Source of the DNA: Terriglobia bacterium
Lineage (GTDB): Bacteria > Acidobacteriota > Terriglobia > Terriglobales > Acidobacteriaceae
NCBI GenBank assembly: GCA_020073015.1
Contig: JAIQFZ010000006.1
Location: 124,001-188,000, forward strand
Length of the DNA stretch: 64,000 bases
Reading direction: 5' to 3'
Shown here: piece by piece, positions 35,433 through 43,665 of the stretch
Position numbering within the stretch: position 1 is the stretch's first letter
How the letters are laid out: every line of letters starts with the position of its first letter
The notes under the pieces: model-generated
The model's input: the letters and a program-made list of their open reading frames with translations, nothing else
What the model was told of the DNA's origin: nothing
Database searches by the model: none
Made by a program: the position numbers and the translations under genes

Positions 35433-37208
35433 CTACCAGAAAATGATTTGCAGGATCACAAACACAGCGCCCACCACTACCGCCCAGAAAACCGGCCGAT
35501 GGAAAACCGAAACGTGTTCTTCGTGCGGAACGTCCGTCAGCCCATAGACTAGACCTCTCAATTCGGCATCTGGTCTGGGCTTTGTGACCAGGCTGACCAC
35601 GACCGTAACCACCACGCAGATCAGGCAGCACCACAGCGCCCGGAACATGTTCTGAGCTTGCTCCTGTGCCCGGGACGACAGCGCCACGTATTTCACCGCC
35701 TCGGGATTGACCTTCACCCAGGCCCACATGCCGACCGAAGATAGGGTCCCGGCAAATAGTCCCCAGAAACCGCCCGCCGGGGTCGCCCGTTTCCACAGCA
35801 TCCCCAACAGGACCGTGCCAAACAGAGGAGCGATGAAGAAGCTGAAGAGTGCCTGCACGTAATCCATGATGCTCTGAGATTGCATCACCAGATATGCCGT
35901 GCCGATACTCACGCCCACGCCCAGCAGAGTGCACCAGCGGCCCATCTTCACTTTCGCGTCGTCCGACGCCCGCTTGTTGATCAGGGCGCCGTAGATGTCA
36001 TAGGTCCAAACGGTGGCAAAGGCGCTGACGTTGCCCGCCATCCCGGACATAAATCCAGCAATCAGCGCGGTAATGCCGAGGCCCAGCAGGCCGGGTCCGC
36101 AGTAGCGCGCCAGCATGAGCGGCAGAACTTCGTCGTAGCCGTGCAGGCCCTGCGCTCGTCCCGCGTCGGACCACGCGAGATCGCCGGGCACGAGCCGCAG
36201 CAGATTGCCCGTATGCGGATCGCGCAGCAGCGCCAACCCCAGCAGGCCGGGAAGGATGACGATGAATGGAACCATCATCTTGAAAGCCGCCCCAATAATG
36301 GGTGCAAGCTTGGCCGAGCGCAGGTCTTTCGCAGCCAAGACGCGCTGAATGACCAGAAAGTCGGTGGTCCAGTAGCCCATAGAAAGTACTACGCCGAGTC
36401 CAAAAACGATGCCGACCCAGTTGATTCCCATCGGATTGTTCCCAAAGTCGCCCAGGGTCGACCACAGATGGGTATACGAGCTCGGGTTTGCCACGTGCTG
36501 CTCGGTGAGATTCTGCAGAATCCGCGCCTTCAATCCGCTCCAGCCGCCGGTTTCCACCAGCCCCAGAATCGGGATCAGCAACGCGCCCGCCCAGATCAGA
36601 AAGAACTGCAGGACTTCATTGAAGATCGCCGACCGCAGGCCGCCAAGGGCTACATAGACGGCAACCGTGATCGACGAAACCCAGATGCTGACGTGAATGT
36701 CCCATCCCAGGACGACCCGCATCACCACCGCCATGGCGTACATGTTGATGCCGCTCATCAACACGGTCATGAAGGCGAACGAAATCGATGCCAGTGTCCG
36801 GCTGCTCTCCCCAAAACGCAGCTTGAGATATCCGGGAACCGAGTGCGTTCTGCAGATGTGGTAGAACGGCATCATCACCAGCGCCAGGAACAGCATGGCC
36901 GGGATGGCGCCGATCCAATACCAGTGCGCGGCCAGGATGCCGTACTTATACGCGTTCCCGGCCCAGCCCATGAGTTCCAGCGATCCCAGGTTCGCCGACA
37001 AGAACGCCAGGCCCGCCACCCATGCGGTCATCTCGCGTCCGGCCATGAAGAAGTCCTCGCCCGTGTTGGCGCGCTCCTTCAAGTACAGCCCAATCGCCAG
37101 GACCAGCGCGAAATAGAAAACGATGATGACAAGGTCCACCGGTGACAAGTGGACCAGCGTGGATACCGCCAGCAATGCAGGAGCAAGGATCGCAAGACTA
37201 TGGATCAT
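35433..37208 (-). CDS. Sodium:solute symporter family transporter
   Basis: A 591-residue inner-membrane transporter of the SSS family (LeuT fold). About 13-14 helices are visible. Family segments include FFMAGREMTAWVAGLAFLSA (near residue 55), LGSLELMGWAGNAYKYGI, YLKLRFGESSRTLASISF and the sodium-site region GLGITALIAGFMSGMAGNVS near residue 375. These transporters move sugars, sialic acid, myo-inositol or similar solutes with sodium. The sequence is closest in style to sugar/inositol members, but the substrate is not determined. A small membrane protein gene follows at 9 bases. Confidence 0.93.
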   Translation of the reverse strand: MIHSLAILAPALLAVSTLVHLSPVDLVIIVFYFALVLAIGLYLKERANTGEDFFMAGREMTAWVAGLAFLSANLGSLELMGWAGNAYKYGILAAHWYWIGAIPAMLFLALVMMPFYHICRTHSVPGYLKLRFGESSRTLASISFAFMTVLMSGINMYAMAVVMRVVLGWDIHVSIWVSSITVAVYVALGGLRSAIFNEVLQFFLIWAGALLIPILGLVETGGWSGLKARILQNLTEQHVANPSSYTHLWSTLGDFGNNPMGINWVGIVFGLGVVLSMGYWTTDFLVIQRVLAAKDLRSAKLAPIIGAAFKMMVPFIVILPGLLGLALLRDPHTGNLLRLVPGDLAWSDAGRAQGLHGYDEVLPLMLARYCGPGLLGLGITALIAGFMSGMAGNVSAFATVWTYDIYGALINKRASDDAKVKMGRWCTLLGVGVSIGTAYLVMQSQSIMDYVQALFSFFIAPLFGTVLLGMLWKRATPAGGFWGLFAGTLSSVGMWAWVKVNPEAVKYVALSSRAQEQAQNMFRALWCCLICVVVTVVVSLVTKPRPDAELRGLVYGLTDVPHEEHVSVFHRPVFWAVVVGAVFVILQIIFW

Positions 37209-37244
37209 TGAGTTTTTCTCTGGCCTTAGTAGGCGTCCGCGGTG

Positions 37245-37811
37245 TCAAAGCTCCTGGCTACCAACTGCCCGAAACGTCATCTCGATGGCTTTGCTCCGCG
37301 TCTTCCGCTTCCACCGGAAGAAAAGATCCGCGTAAGTCTGCGTGATGTAGTCCGCGGACTGAATTTGCAGCGCTCGCGCCGTGCGGTCAATCCAGCGCGG
37401 AGTTCCCTCGATTTCGCCGAAGATGCCGATGGGTGTTTGGTCGAGCACCACGTGCCCGGCGCCGTCGCTCCACTCCGCGCGGTACTTTTCGTAGCGGAAC
37501 GTCGCCGCATATCCGAGCGTGCGGAGAATGGCGTCCATCTGCTCGCCGTTTTGCACTCGTGTCTCGAGTTCCACGCGCATCTTGTGGCGTCCGGCCTTGC
37601 CTTTGGATTTGTGCGTCAGCACCCACTGATCCCCGTACTTGCGCAGCCGCAGGAGCTGCCCCCGCCGGCGCAACTTCTGGCCCGGCAGATCATAGAGAGC
37701 ATTCATCTCGTGAGTCGATGGCGTGACCTGCTTGAATCCAGCGCGTCTAAGCGCCCGAGTGAGCGCCCGCAGATCCGCGATGCGGAATTTGATCTCGACT
37801 TCCTTGCCCAT
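37245..37811 (-). CDS. CYTH domain protein (class IV adenylate cyclase/thiamine triphosphatase-like)
   Basis: A 188-residue cytoplasmic protein with the CYTH signature EVEIK at residues 4-8 and alternating charged strands (LRRRGQLLRLRKYGDQWVLT, HKMRVELETRV, EKYRAEW, GIFGEIEG), which build the triphosphate tunnel. CYTH members include CyaB-type adenylate cyclases and inorganic or thiamine triphosphatases; the EIEG motif near the C-terminus is shared by all, so activity cannot be chosen. The gene lies alone between the symporter and a MITE-like repeat just upstream of its start. Confidence 0.88.
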   Translation of the reverse strand: MGKEVEIKFRIADLRALTRALRRAGFKQVTPSTHEMNALYDLPGQKLRRRGQLLRLRKYGDQWVLTHKSKGKAGRHKMRVELETRVQNGEQMDAILRTLGYAATFRYEKYRAEWSDGAGHVVLDQTPIGIFGEIEGTPRWIDRTARALQIQSADYITQTYADLFFRWKRKTRSKAIEMTFRAVGSQEL

Positions 37812-37838
37812 TTTGAAATCTTAATCGCCGAAGACAGA

Positions 37839-37999
37839 AAAAGCTTGAACCGCAGAGTACGCAGAGCGCGCCGAGGAAGCAAGAAATGAAGTTTCAGAGT
37901 GAAGAAGGAATTTGCTGCTGGTACCTGAAGCCGGTTGCCCGGAGAATAGGAAACCAGCCTTTCTCGGCGAACTCGGCGTACTCTGCGGTTAAAGCTTTT
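37839..37999. mobile_element. MITE-like element with ~40-nt terminal inverted repeats
   Basis: Bases 37839-37879 and the reverse complement of 37959-37999 agree at about 36 of 41 positions. Both begin AAAAGCTT, then AACCGCAGAGTACGC, then a GCCGAG word. The ~80-bp centre has no coding potential. One end overlaps the 3' end of xdhC and supplies its TAA stop codon. Partial relatives of the arm (CTCTGCGGTTAA-like) occur at 38930-38964, 40067-40103 and 41184-41221. No transposase is present, so any mobility would be in trans. Confidence 0.6.
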
Positions 38000-38828
38000 C
38001 TTTGGGCTCGACGGGAGACTCTCGCCGCTGGAACCAGCTCATGTGTGGCAGTTCGCGCTCGACGTTCCGGCGTTTCGCAATTAGTTCCGCCGTGATCGAT
38101 ATAGCGATTTCTTCAGGGGTAATCGCGCCAATGTCGAGTCCCACAGGCGCGTGCACGCGGTCAAACAGAGGCGCGGCCAATCCTTCTTTCTGCAGTTCTT
38201 TGAATATGGCAATCGTCTTCCGTTTCGATCCGATCATCCCCACGTACCGCGCCGGGGTCTGCACGGCCCAGCGCAGCACCCGCATGTCGTCGTGGTGTCC
38301 GCGCGTGACGATCACAATATAGGAGGATTCACTCACCGATAGCCCCGCCATCGCCTGGTCGAAATCTTCCGCGATCACCTGCTGCGCGTCAGGAAAGCGC
38401 TCGCGGCTGGCATACGCCTCGCGATCATCGACTACCGTGATGTCGAATCCGGCAATGTGCGCAATCTTGTAAAGGCTCGCTGCAACGTGACCTGCACCGA
38501 AAATATAAAGCTCTGCTGGAGGGAGGACCGGCTCCACAAAGATCTCCAGCGTCCCCCCGCAAACCAGGCCCGTATCGTACTTCGGATCGTTGTTCAGATC
38601 GAAGGTGAGCGTCCGCGGCCGCTCCGATTCCATCACCTCGCGCGCCGCCTGCCACACCTCGGCCTCGACGCATCCGCCGCCAATCGTTCCCACAATCGAG
38701 CCGTCGTCGCGCACCAGCATCTTGGCCGTCTTGAACGAAGGAATCGACCCGCGCACGTTGACGATGGTGGCCACCGCGCCCCGGCGCCCATCTTTACGCA
38801 AGCGGACGATCTCCTCGTAGATATCCAT
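37989..38828 (-). CDS. XdhC family protein
   Basis: A 279-residue cytoplasmic protein of the XdhC/CoxI family, which handles the molybdenum cofactor (sulfuration/insertion) for xanthine dehydrogenase-type enzymes. It has the N-terminal VATIVNVRGSIPSFKTAKML, GTIGGGCVEAEVWQAAREVM and the conserved GLVCGGTLEIFVEP with the cofactor-linked Cys. A C-terminal Rossmann domain starts at LYIFGAGHVAASLYKIAHIA and includes TRGHHDDMRVLRWA and YVGMIGSKRK. No molybdenum hydroxylase subunits lie in the window. The last residues and stop codon come from the adjacent repeat element. Confidence 0.92.
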   Translation of the reverse strand: MDIYEEIVRLRKDGRRGAVATIVNVRGSIPSFKTAKMLVRDDGSIVGTIGGGCVEAEVWQAAREVMESERPRTLTFDLNNDPKYDTGLVCGGTLEIFVEPVLPPAELYIFGAGHVAASLYKIAHIAGFDITVVDDREAYASRERFPDAQQVIAEDFDQAMAGLSVSESSYIVIVTRGHHDDMRVLRWAVQTPARYVGMIGSKRKTIAIFKELQKEGLAAPLFDRVHAPVGLDIGAITPEEIAISITAELIAKRRNVERELPHMSWFQRRESPVEPKEKL

Positions 38829-39041
38829 GCAGGTGATTATGGTGTGGTGAACGGTGGGAGGTCAAACGGAGACTCCGCAGCTCCTTGATCTGCTTCGTGC
38901 GCCTTGGTGCCCCTTCGTAGTTCAAGGTCTTCCTCTGTGTCCTCTGTGCTCCTCTGTGGTTAAGATTGTTCTTAAGATTGTCCTATGTCATTGTGCTAGC
39001 TTGTAGGGTTCAATCCCGGCCGTTGAAGTCAGAGGAGCGCC
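38829..39041. other. Divergent intergenic region with CTCTGTG repeats
   Basis: Between xdhC and the oxidoreductase gene. Bases 38930-38964 are tandem CCTCTGTG-type words ending in GGTTAAG, a variant of the CTCTGCGGTTAA repeat seen at the MITE-like element. No clear promoter was recognised; GAGGAG precedes the ATG at 39042. Confidence 0.45.
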
Positions 39042-40064
39042 ATGAAAGCCGTCCGTATCCATCAGTTCGGTGGTCCGGAAGTTCTGAACTACGAAGATGT
39101 TCCCGATCCCACGCCGCGCAAAGATCAGGTCCTCATCCGCGTCCGCGCCTGTGCTCTCAACCACCTCGACGTCTGGGTGCGCAAAGGATTGCCCGGCGTC
39201 AATCTGCCGCACATCCTGGGCAGCGATACGGCCGGCGAAATTGTCGAAGTCGGCGAATACATCTCCGACCTCAAGCCCGGACAGCGCGTGCTGCTGGCCC
39301 CGATGTCGTTCTGCAATCGTTGCGTGAAGTGTGTTGCCGGACTGCAAAACCAGTGCCGCCAGTTCACCGTGCTCGGCAACACCGTGGAAGGCGGCAACTG
39401 CGAGCTGATCGCCGTGCCTGCGGTCAACGTTATTCCAATTCCGGATGCGCTCGACTTCAACGAGGCCGCCAGCGTGCCGCTGGTTTTCCTCACCGCCTGG
39501 CACATGCTCATCGGACGCGCTGCCATCCGCCCGGGCCAGACCGTGCTTGTGCTCGGCGCCAACTCCGGCGTCGGCACCGCGGCCATCCAGATCGCCAAGC
39601 TCTTCCACGCGCGCGTCATCGCCACCGCCGGTGACGAGCGCAAGATGGAACGCGCCCGCGAACTTGGCGCCGACTTCGTCATCAACCACTACCAGCAGAA
39701 GATCGCGCAGGAAGTCCGCAAGATCACCAACTTCGAAGGCGCTGATATTGTCGTCGAGCACGTCGGCGTCGCGACTTGGGAAGAAAGCGTGAAATCGCTC
39801 AAAGCCGGAGGTGCGCTCGTGACTTGCGGCGCCACCACGGGACCGCAAGTCGCTCTCGATCTGCGCTTCCTTTTTTCGCGGCAGCTTGCGCTACTGGGCT
39901 CCTACATGGGCACGATGAGCGAACTCCACGAAGTCCTCGGGCACGTCTTCGCCGGACGCCTCAAGCCCGTGATCGATCATATTTTCCCCCTGGAAGAAAT
40001 CCGCGCCGCGCACGAATACATGGAGCGCAGCCAGATGTTCGGCAAGATCGTGCTGAACCCCTAG
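39042..40064 (+). CDS. Zinc-type alcohol dehydrogenase/quinone oxidoreductase family protein
   Basis: A 340-residue cytoplasmic medium-chain dehydrogenase/reductase. It has the GroES-like N-terminal domain (KAVRIHQFGGPEVLNYEDVP), the GHE-like position replaced by LGSDTAGEIVEVG, and four Cys in FCNRCVKCVAGLQNQC that match the structural zinc site. The nucleotide-binding domain carries VLGANSGVGTAAIQIAKLF. The catalytic-zinc ligand Cys near residue 38 (ALNHLD) is not present, as in quinone-oxidoreductase-like members. GAGGAG precedes the ATG. The substrate is unknown. Confidence 0.92.
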   Translation: MKAVRIHQFGGPEVLNYEDVPDPTPRKDQVLIRVRACALNHLDVWVRKGLPGVNLPHILGSDTAGEIVEVGEYISDLKPGQRVLLAPMSFCNRCVKCVAGLQNQCRQFTVLGNTVEGGNCELIAVPAVNVIPIPDALDFNEAASVPLVFLTAWHMLIGRAAIRPGQTVLVLGANSGVGTAAIQIAKLFHARVIATAGDERKMERARELGADFVINHYQQKIAQEVRKITNFEGADIVVEHVGVATWEESVKSLKAGGALVTCGATTGPQVALDLRFLFSRQLALLGSYMGTMSELHEVLGHVFAGRLKPVIDHIFPLEEIRAAHEYMERSQMFGKIVLNP

Positions 40065-40066
40065 GC

Positions 40067-40103
40067 TTAACGGCAGAGCTGGCGGAGTTCGCAGAGAAGA
40101 ACT
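40067..40103. repeat. Partial GCAGAG-family repeat after the oxidoreductase gene
   Basis: CTTAACGGCAGAGCTGGCGG followed by AGTTCGCAGAG resembles one arm of the MITE-like element at 37839-37999 (TTAACCGCAGAG then CGCAGAG-type words). It begins just after the stop of the oxidoreductase gene, in a convergent interval. Confidence 0.45.
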
Positions 40104-40209
40104 ACATTGGCTGACCGACTGTCCTGCGGCGCGCGCCGAGAAGATGAGGCCACGGCCCCCGTGGTTCCCACCCTTCGCAAAAGGCGCGGAGGGTGGAGCA
40201 GCCTCGGGT

Positions 40210-40995
40210 TTACTGTTTGATGGAGAAGGTCACATTCACGTGGGTGCCGTCATCTTCGGTTCCCAGGCTTACCATGACGGCGCGTTTGTTGGCTTTGTCT
40301 TCGCCGGAGACCATGCCTCCGACTTTTCCATCGGAGTTGCTGGTCATGTTGGACACGGCAAAGCCCGCCGATTTCAGAGAGTCACCATAGAATGATATGA
40401 CCTTGTTGGCCGGGTCCTTGGTGACAAACGTGTAGGAACCCGTCTGCTCACTGCCGCTGCTGGCGGAGAATGTGCCTTGCGGAGAAGATCCCGGATACAC
40501 TGGCACCCAATCGGGCGTTTTGTCCGAACTGTTGCCGATCTTCATGGTGCCTTCGGGGCCTTTCATCTCCATGCTGGCGTTTGCCCCCTCACCCGTCATG
40601 GTCATTGAGGTCGTTTTGCCGTTCTCGTCGGTAATGACCATGGCCTTCTTCTGCGGGTCGAACTTCATGGTTACGACCTTGCCGGTTTTCTTGTCGCGGA
40701 CGGTGATGGTTCCGGCATTGTCGTCGCTCGAAACGATCTCCGTGTCAGGACTCATGGCAACGGCCATCTTCGCGGTGGCGAGACCGGGGTTCTTCTTCAT
40801 TAAGTCCGAATCGAAGCCGGCCTGCTTCGCCTTGTGCATGGCGTAGAAGCCGAGTACGGCGCAACTGGCAAAAGAAATCAGGATGAGCCCCACAACGATG
40901 CCGACAATCCACAGAATTATTTTGGCTCCTGAACTCTTCTGGGGCGCGGGCGGGGCGCCGCCGGGTGTTTGCGGACTGGACGGGGTACTGGACAT
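40210..40995 (-). CDS. Membrane-anchored hypothetical protein
   Basis: Start chosen at the ATG at 40995 (GGAGAGGAGA upstream) rather than 41019. The 261-residue product has a Pro/Ser-rich cytoplasmic head (SSPQTPGGAPPAPQKSSG), one membrane helix (IILWIVGIVVGLILISFASC) and an exported domain. That domain has repeated beta-strand pairs rich in Thr, Lys and Met (TITVRDKKTGKVVTMKFDPQ, TSMTMTGEGANASMEMKG) and a last part with DWVPVYPGSSPQGTFSASSG and FYGDSLKSAGF. The layout resembles acidobacterial proteins of unknown function. It is convergent with the oxidoreductase gene. Confidence 0.75.
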   Translation of the reverse strand: MSSTPSSPQTPGGAPPAPQKSSGAKIILWIVGIVVGLILISFASCAVLGFYAMHKAKQAGFDSDLMKKNPGLATAKMAVAMSPDTEIVSSDDNAGTITVRDKKTGKVVTMKFDPQKKAMVITDENGKTTSMTMTGEGANASMEMKGPEGTMKIGNSSDKTPDWVPVYPGSSPQGTFSASSGSEQTGSYTFVTKDPANKVISFYGDSLKSAGFAVSNMTSNSDGKVGGMVSGEDKANKRAVMVSLGTEDDGTHVNVTFSIKQ

Positions 40996-41183
40996 GGGAG
41001 TCTCCTCTCCTTGGAACATGGCTTGAAAGCTGCGACGGACGGAAGAAGCCGCGCGTCTGAAGAACGCGCTATTATACGCGCGAAGGGACCAGTAAACGAG
41101 ACCACCTCATCGACAACTGATGTAAGCAGGTGATTTCACTTTCGAGCCGGGCAATGAGTGAAATCGCACTCTCGTGAGGGAAG

Positions 41184-41221
41184 CCTTTCCTCTGCGCACT
41201 CGGCGGCCCTCTGCGGTTAAA
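41184..41221. repeat. CTCTGCGGTTAA repeat in the nuoB leader
   Basis: CTTTCCTCTGCGCACTCGGC then GGCCCTCTGCGGTTAA matches the right arm of the MITE-like element at 37959-37999. It ends 10 bases before the nuoB ATG, so it overlaps the position expected for the ribosome binding site; no other Shine-Dalgarno is seen. Confidence 0.5.
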
Positions 41222-41230
41222 ATAGAACCC

Positions 41231-41797
41231 ATGGCGCAAGACCTCAGCTTTGGCCCCTACGTTGACATTGAAGACGGCAAGAGAGTCGTCAAGGAACTGA
41301 CCTTCGGCAACGCTGCCCCGGAAGGCATTGTGCTGACCACGCTCGACTCGGCCGTCAACTGGATGCGCAAGAATTCCATCTGGCCCATGACGTTCGGCCT
41401 GGCCTGCTGTGCCATCGAAATGATGTCCATGGGCGCGTCGCGTTTCGATATTGCCCGTTTCGGCGCCGAAGTGTTCCGCCCATCGCCGCGCCAGTCGGAC
41501 CTGATGATTATCGCCGGCCGTGTCTCGAACAAAATGGCGCCAGTCATTCGCCAGCTCTGGGAGCAGATGCCGGAACCGAAGTGGGTAATCTCGATGGGAG
41601 CCTGCGCAACTTCGGGTGGCGTGTTCAACAACTACGCGCTCGTGCAGAGCGTTAATCAGGTGATCCCGGTCGACGTCTACGTTCCCGGTTGCCCGCCGCG
41701 TCCCGAGCAACTGATCTACGCCATCACGTTGCTGCAGGAGAAGATCCAAAAGGAACGCGGCACGCTGAAGAGAGCGTTGAACCTGGTAAGCGAATAG
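41231..41797 (+). CDS. nuoB: NADH-quinone oxidoreductase subunit B
   Basis: The 188-residue subunit that carries iron-sulfur cluster N2, the last electron carrier before quinone in complex I. All four cluster ligands are present: the adjacent Cys pair in [10 protein letters not shown] (59-60), Cys125 in [10 protein letters not shown] and Cys154 in VPGCPPRP. Start chosen at ATG 41231; the frame extends to 41174 through repeat sequence. The gene stands alone: no nuoA, nuoC or nuoD flanks it, unlike the usual operon. It may be a duplicate or a split complex I gene. Confidence 0.95.
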   Translation: MAQDLSFGPYVDIEDGKRVVKELTFGNAAPEGIVLTTLDSAVNWMRKNSIWPMTFGLACCAIEMMSMGASRFDIARFGAEVFRPSPRQSDLMIIAGRVSNKMAPVIRQLWEQMPEPKWVISMGACATSGGVFNNYALVQSVNQVIPVDVYVPGCPPRPEQLIYAITLLQEKIQKERGTLKRALNLVSE

Positions 41798-41845
41798 CGA
41801 AACGAAGCTTCCCAGAGCCTAGCGCCTAAAGCCCAGAGCCTATTC

Positions 41846-42841
41846 TCACTGTTTCATCTTGGTCGCCAGCTGCCGCTCGGGCGGCGTCATCTGGTTCCAC
41901 ACTGCGCTCAGGTCTTTCTCCAGGATCTGATTATTCGGATCCACTCGTAGTGCCAGGGCAAACCATGAATACGCGGTCGGCAGATCGCGGGGCACACAGT
42001 GGCCGGTGGCATACATGGTTCCGAAGGTGCTCCGCGCCCGCGCATGTTGCTTGGCCGATGCCGCTTTCAGATACTTGACCGCCTCGTCACAGTTCACCGG
42101 CACGCCCCGGCCATAGAGATACGCCTCGCCCCTGCGGAAAGCGGCATCGCCAGTGTCGGCGGCCGTCACCGTGACCGCAGGTTTGGGAGCTGGTACGGCT
42201 GCCCGGTCAACACGCGTGGTCGTATGCTGAGCGGGCTTCGCTAGGGCTGCGGGTTTAGCCGCTTGCTCAGGCGCACGTGGCTTGGCGGCCGCCACCGCAA
42301 CGGTTCCTTCGGGCTTGCTCACTGGACTAGCGCCTGCCGGGGCGGGTGCTTTCTCCGCCACTGCGGGTGTTTCTGCGGAAGGCGAAGGACTCAGCTTCGC
42401 GGCATCTGCCTGCTTGGCTTCCGGCGCCTGCGGTTGCGTCGCCGGTTTCTCCGCAGGAACCTCGCTCGTTCCCGCTTGCGGAGCTGCTACTGGCTGCTTT
42501 TGGCTTTCGCCGATGGCGACATAGTTCGTATACGTCCACCAGATCGCGGCACCCAGAGCCGCCAGCAGTATCAGCAGTAGAAGCTTGCGGCCACCCGTCT
42601 TGGGCTCTTCCGGCTCAAAAAACGGGTCTGCGCCTGAAAATGCTTTCTCCCTCAGCGTATCCAGGGTCGGCTCGCCCAACCCCAGCATGGAAGGCCCGCT
42701 GATCGGCTCCGCGCGCTTCTCGGCTCCGGCTTTGCGCGGATTTGCGGGAATGGTCAATGCCACGGGAATGGCGCTTTCCCGCACGGTCTCAGCCTTGGGC
42801 GGGCTTGCCGGCATCGCCTTTTCCAGCACTGCCCCGCACAT
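41846..42841 (-). CDS. Membrane protein with Sel1-like repeats and partial zinc ribbon
   Basis: From the ATG at 42841 the product has 331 residues: a short cytoplasmic head, a membrane helix (LLLLILLAALGAAIWWTYT) near residue 95, a long Ala/Pro/Lys-rich linker and C-terminal Sel1-like repeats (DAAFRRGEAYLYGRGVPVNC, AVKYLKAASAKQHARARSTF). The frame stays open upstream to 42925 and encodes FRFCGMCG, a CxxC knuckle of a zinc ribbon split by the annotated start. No ATG, GTG or TTG lies in that stretch, so the true start is uncertain (perhaps ATT at 42919). Function unknown; Sel1 repeats mediate protein contacts. Confidence 0.75.
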   Translation of the reverse strand: MCGAVLEKAMPASPPKAETVRESAIPVALTIPANPRKAGAEKRAEPISGPSMLGLGEPTLDTLREKAFSGADPFFEPEEPKTGGRKLLLLILLAALGAAIWWTYTNYVAIGESQKQPVAAPQAGTSEVPAEKPATQPQAPEAKQADAAKLSPSPSAETPAVAEKAPAPAGASPVSKPEGTVAVAAAKPRAPEQAAKPAALAKPAQHTTTRVDRAAVPAPKPAVTVTAADTGDAAFRRGEAYLYGRGVPVNCDEAVKYLKAASAKQHARARSTFGTMYATGHCVPRDLPTAYSWFALALRVDPNNQILEKDLSAVWNQMTPPERQLATKMKQ

Positions 42842-42955
42842 TCCACAGAAGCGAAAAGTGTTCGCGTTTACCTCGTTGCGAGGTATTCCGTTCGATGCCC
42901 GGAGTTTCCTCCGGTCAATTCCATATTAGAATTCCATTCGCCTTACGGGAAGCCG

Positions 42956-43660
42956 ATGCCGAAATCGAAAGCTAACAAGGTCCAGCCCGTCCCCAAGTCG
43001 TTTCCAGCGACCCTCGAGTGCATGAAGTCCCGCTTGAACTGGACCATCATTCACATTCCTTTCGATGTCGCCAAGGTGTGGGGACGTCGCGGCCAGCTTC
43101 GGGTCAAAGGCGAAATCAACGGCTTTGCGTTCCGGACGTCTCTTTTTCCCACCGGCCAGGGCGGACACATCCTGCTGGTTAACAAGCGCATGCAAAAAGG
43201 GGCCCGCGCAGTGGCCGGGACGGTAGCCCGTTTCCAGATCGAGCCTGACACGGAGAAGCGCGTCGTCACCGTCCCCGCAGAATTCAACCGCATCCTGACC
43301 GAAGAGCGAACACTTCGGCGCTGGTTCGACCAGTTAAATCATTCCACGCGTAACGACATTGCCAAATGGGTGAGTGAACCCAAGAGCCCCGAGACTCGTG
43401 TTCGTCGCGCCGAACAGATTGCTGAGCGTATGCTCGCCACCATGGAGGCGGAGCGCGAACTCCCTCCCATCTTGCAGGTCGCGTTTTCGCGCAACCCGGC
43501 CGCGCGGGAGGGCTGGGAACTCATGACCGCCGCGAAGCGCCGCGGTCACTTGTTTGGGATTTTTGGTTATCGAACGCCAGAATCGCGCGGCCGTCGCGTC
43601 GACAAGATGCTCGACGAAGCTTCCGCAATCGCTGAAGGGGCGAGGGACAGAGATAGGTAG
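42956..43660 (+). CDS. YdeI/OmpD-associated family protein (DUF1905)
   Basis: A 234-residue cytoplasmic protein. The N-terminal ~90 residues form a DUF1905 beta-barrel-like domain (WTIIHIPFDVAKVWGRRGQL, VKGEINGFAFRTSLFP). A linker and a helical C-terminal domain of the YdeI/OmpD-associated type follow (RNDIAKWVSEPKSPETRVRR, AEQIAERMLATMEAERELPP). Function is unknown. It is divergent from the Sel1 gene and convergent with the ABC exporter, whose stop lies 5 bases beyond its own. Confidence 0.85.
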   Translation: MPKSKANKVQPVPKSFPATLECMKSRLNWTIIHIPFDVAKVWGRRGQLRVKGEINGFAFRTSLFPTGQGGHILLVNKRMQKGARAVAGTVARFQIEPDTEKRVVTVPAEFNRILTEERTLRRWFDQLNHSTRNDIAKWVSEPKSPETRVRRAEQIAERMLATMEAERELPPILQVAFSRNPAAREGWELMTAAKRRGHLFGIFGYRTPESRGRRVDKMLDEASAIAEGARDRDR

Positions 43661-43665
43661 ATCGC

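Noticed and set aside
35880-37145. 421-codon open frame on the plus strand opposite the sodium:solute symporter gene
   Set aside because: Antisense shadow rich in Gln, His and Arg with no recognisable fold, while the minus-strand symporter is clear.
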